Shown: piece after piece, positions 7,186 through 7,870 of the stretch | Layout: the number at the start of each line of letters is the position of its first letter | How positions within the stretch are numbered: the stretch's first letter is position 1 | Assembly (NCBI GenBank): GCA_013813675.1 | Contig: JACCRH010000139.1 | Span: 1-7,870 of the forward strand | Direction of reading: 5' to 3' | Origin: Gemmatimonadales bacterium | Lineage (GTDB): Bacteria; Gemmatimonadota; Gemmatimonadetes; Gemmatimonadales; GWC2-71-9 | DNA: 7,870 nucleotides | The notes under the pieces: generated by a model | Database searches by the model: none | The model's input: the letters and a program-made list of their open reading frames with translations, nothing else | Told to the model about the DNA's origin: nothing | Made by a program: the position numbers and the translations under genes

Positions 7186-7870
7186 ATGACCGGGATCGAT
7201 CGACGGCACTTTCTTCGCAAGTCGGCCGCCGCCAGCGGCCTCCTCCTGGCGCCCTCGCTCACCGGGCTGATCGCCTGCGCCGACGATCCGCTGGAGCCGA
7301 GCGCGGCGCCCGCGCTCAAGCAGGCGCGCAAGGGTCAGGGCGGATACGGTGAGCTGATCCCCAGCAAGGACGTGGGGGAAATGATCTCGATCCCCCGGGG
7401 GTTCAGCGCCGCCCTTCTGAGCACCGCCGGCGATCCCATGATCGGTGGCGTGGTGCCGAACGCCTTCGATGGAATGGCCGCCTTTGCCGCGGGGCGGGGG
7501 CTGGTGCGCCTGATTCGCAACCACGAGCTGCGCGACACGCCCGAGCTCGGCACGACCCCATTTGGGGGGGACGCATACGATGATAAAGGGCCCGGCGGCA
7601 ACACCACCGTGGAGGTGAGGGTCTACGGCAACGGTCGGGCGGAGCTGGTCAAGCAATTCGCCAGCCTGACCGGGACCTCCACCAACTGCGCCGGCGGCAG
7701 CACGCCCTGGCGGACATGGATCTCCTCTGAAGAGACCACGGTTGGCAAGAGCGCGGGCTGGAGCCGGAATCACGGGTACAACTTCGAGGTCCAGGTGGAC
7801 AGCGACGGAATCAGCCGGCCGGTGCCGCTCAAGGCGATGGGCCGGTTCGATCACGAGGCGGTGGCGGTGG
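7186..7870 (+). CDS. PhoX-family (DUF839) phosphatase, Tat lipoprotein; 3' end beyond window
   Basis: My translation gives 228 residues, open to the right edge, from ATG at 7186 behind an AAGGGA site. PhoX enzymes are Tat-exported, calcium- and iron-dependent alkaline phosphatases that release phosphate from organic phosphoesters outside the cytoplasm. Residues 1-30 form a twin-arginine signal: DRRHFLRKS (5-13) with Arg6-Arg7, then a hydrophobic Ala/Leu stretch. It ends in LIAC (28-31), a lipobox, so Cys31 is probably lipidated and the protein membrane-anchored; Ala32 gives no inner-membrane retention signal. Family motifs follow in order: IPRGF (69-73), RNHE (111-114), TSTNCAGGSTPWRTW (164-178), SEE (181-183) and GRFDHEA (219-225). 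Cys168 lies in the NCAGG motif; a cysteine ligates iron in the characterised PhoX, and I infer Cys168 is its equivalent. Known full-length family members are roughly 450 to 700 residues, so about half or less is visible. It could instead be a DUF839 relative without phosphatase activity. The 201-base gap from the uvrA-like gene suggests its own promoter; no Pho box is evident. Confidence 0.88.
   Translation, partial: MTGIDRRHFLRKSAAASGLLLAPSLTGLIACADDPLEPSAAPALKQARKGQGGYGELIPSKDVGEMISIPRGFSAALLSTAGDPMIGGVVPNAFDGMAAFAAGRGLVRLIRNHELRDTPELGTTPFGGDAYDDKGPGGNTTVEVRVYGNGRAELVKQFASLTGTSTNCAGGSTPWRTWISSEETTVGKSAGWSRNHGYNFEVQVDSDGISRPVPLKAMGRFDHEAVAV

Overview
This GC-rich window looks like ordinary chromosome from a Gram-negative-type soil or environmental bacterium. 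The set of a triple-FHA protein, a divergent UvrA and a Tat-exported lipoprotein of the PhoX family would fit Gemmatimonadota or Acidobacteriota. That placement is inference from gene types and base composition only. I see no mobile element, CRISPR array, tRNA or rRNA.

Layout. Positions 1 to 4088 hold three genes on the minus strand, in transcription order: a polytopic membrane protein of the YbhN/UPF0104 family (4088-3009), an ABC exporter half-transporter starting about 7 to 10 bases after its stop (3001-1217), and a protein with three FHA domains (1135 to beyond the left edge). The first two are almost certainly co-transcribed. The FHA gene follows after 81 bases and may belong to the same unit. 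A 94-base divergent spacer (4089-4182) contains a long interrupted inverted repeat and separates these genes from a complete UvrA-family gene on the plus strand (4183-6984). After a 201-base spacer, a Tat-dependent lipoprotein of the PhoX/DUF839 family starts at 7186 and runs off the right edge.

How the genes work together. The YbhN-like protein and the ABC exporter are both inner-membrane proteins and plausibly act in lipid, glycan or envelope traffic. The FHA protein would read phosphothreonine marks, but its partner kinase is not in view. The UvrA-like ATPase is a DNA damage recognition protein of the excinuclease family. It keeps both ATPase sites and both zinc modules, but its UvrB-binding region and insertion domain differ from canonical UvrA, so it may be a paralogue rather than the housekeeping copy. 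The PhoX-like protein is a cell-envelope phosphatase candidate with no evident tie to its neighbours.

I found no convincing new multi-gene system. The observations most worth a second look are the inverted repeat between the divergent genes, the altered UvrA regions, the Tat-plus-lipobox signal on the PhoX protein, and the three-FHA layout with a degenerate first domain.
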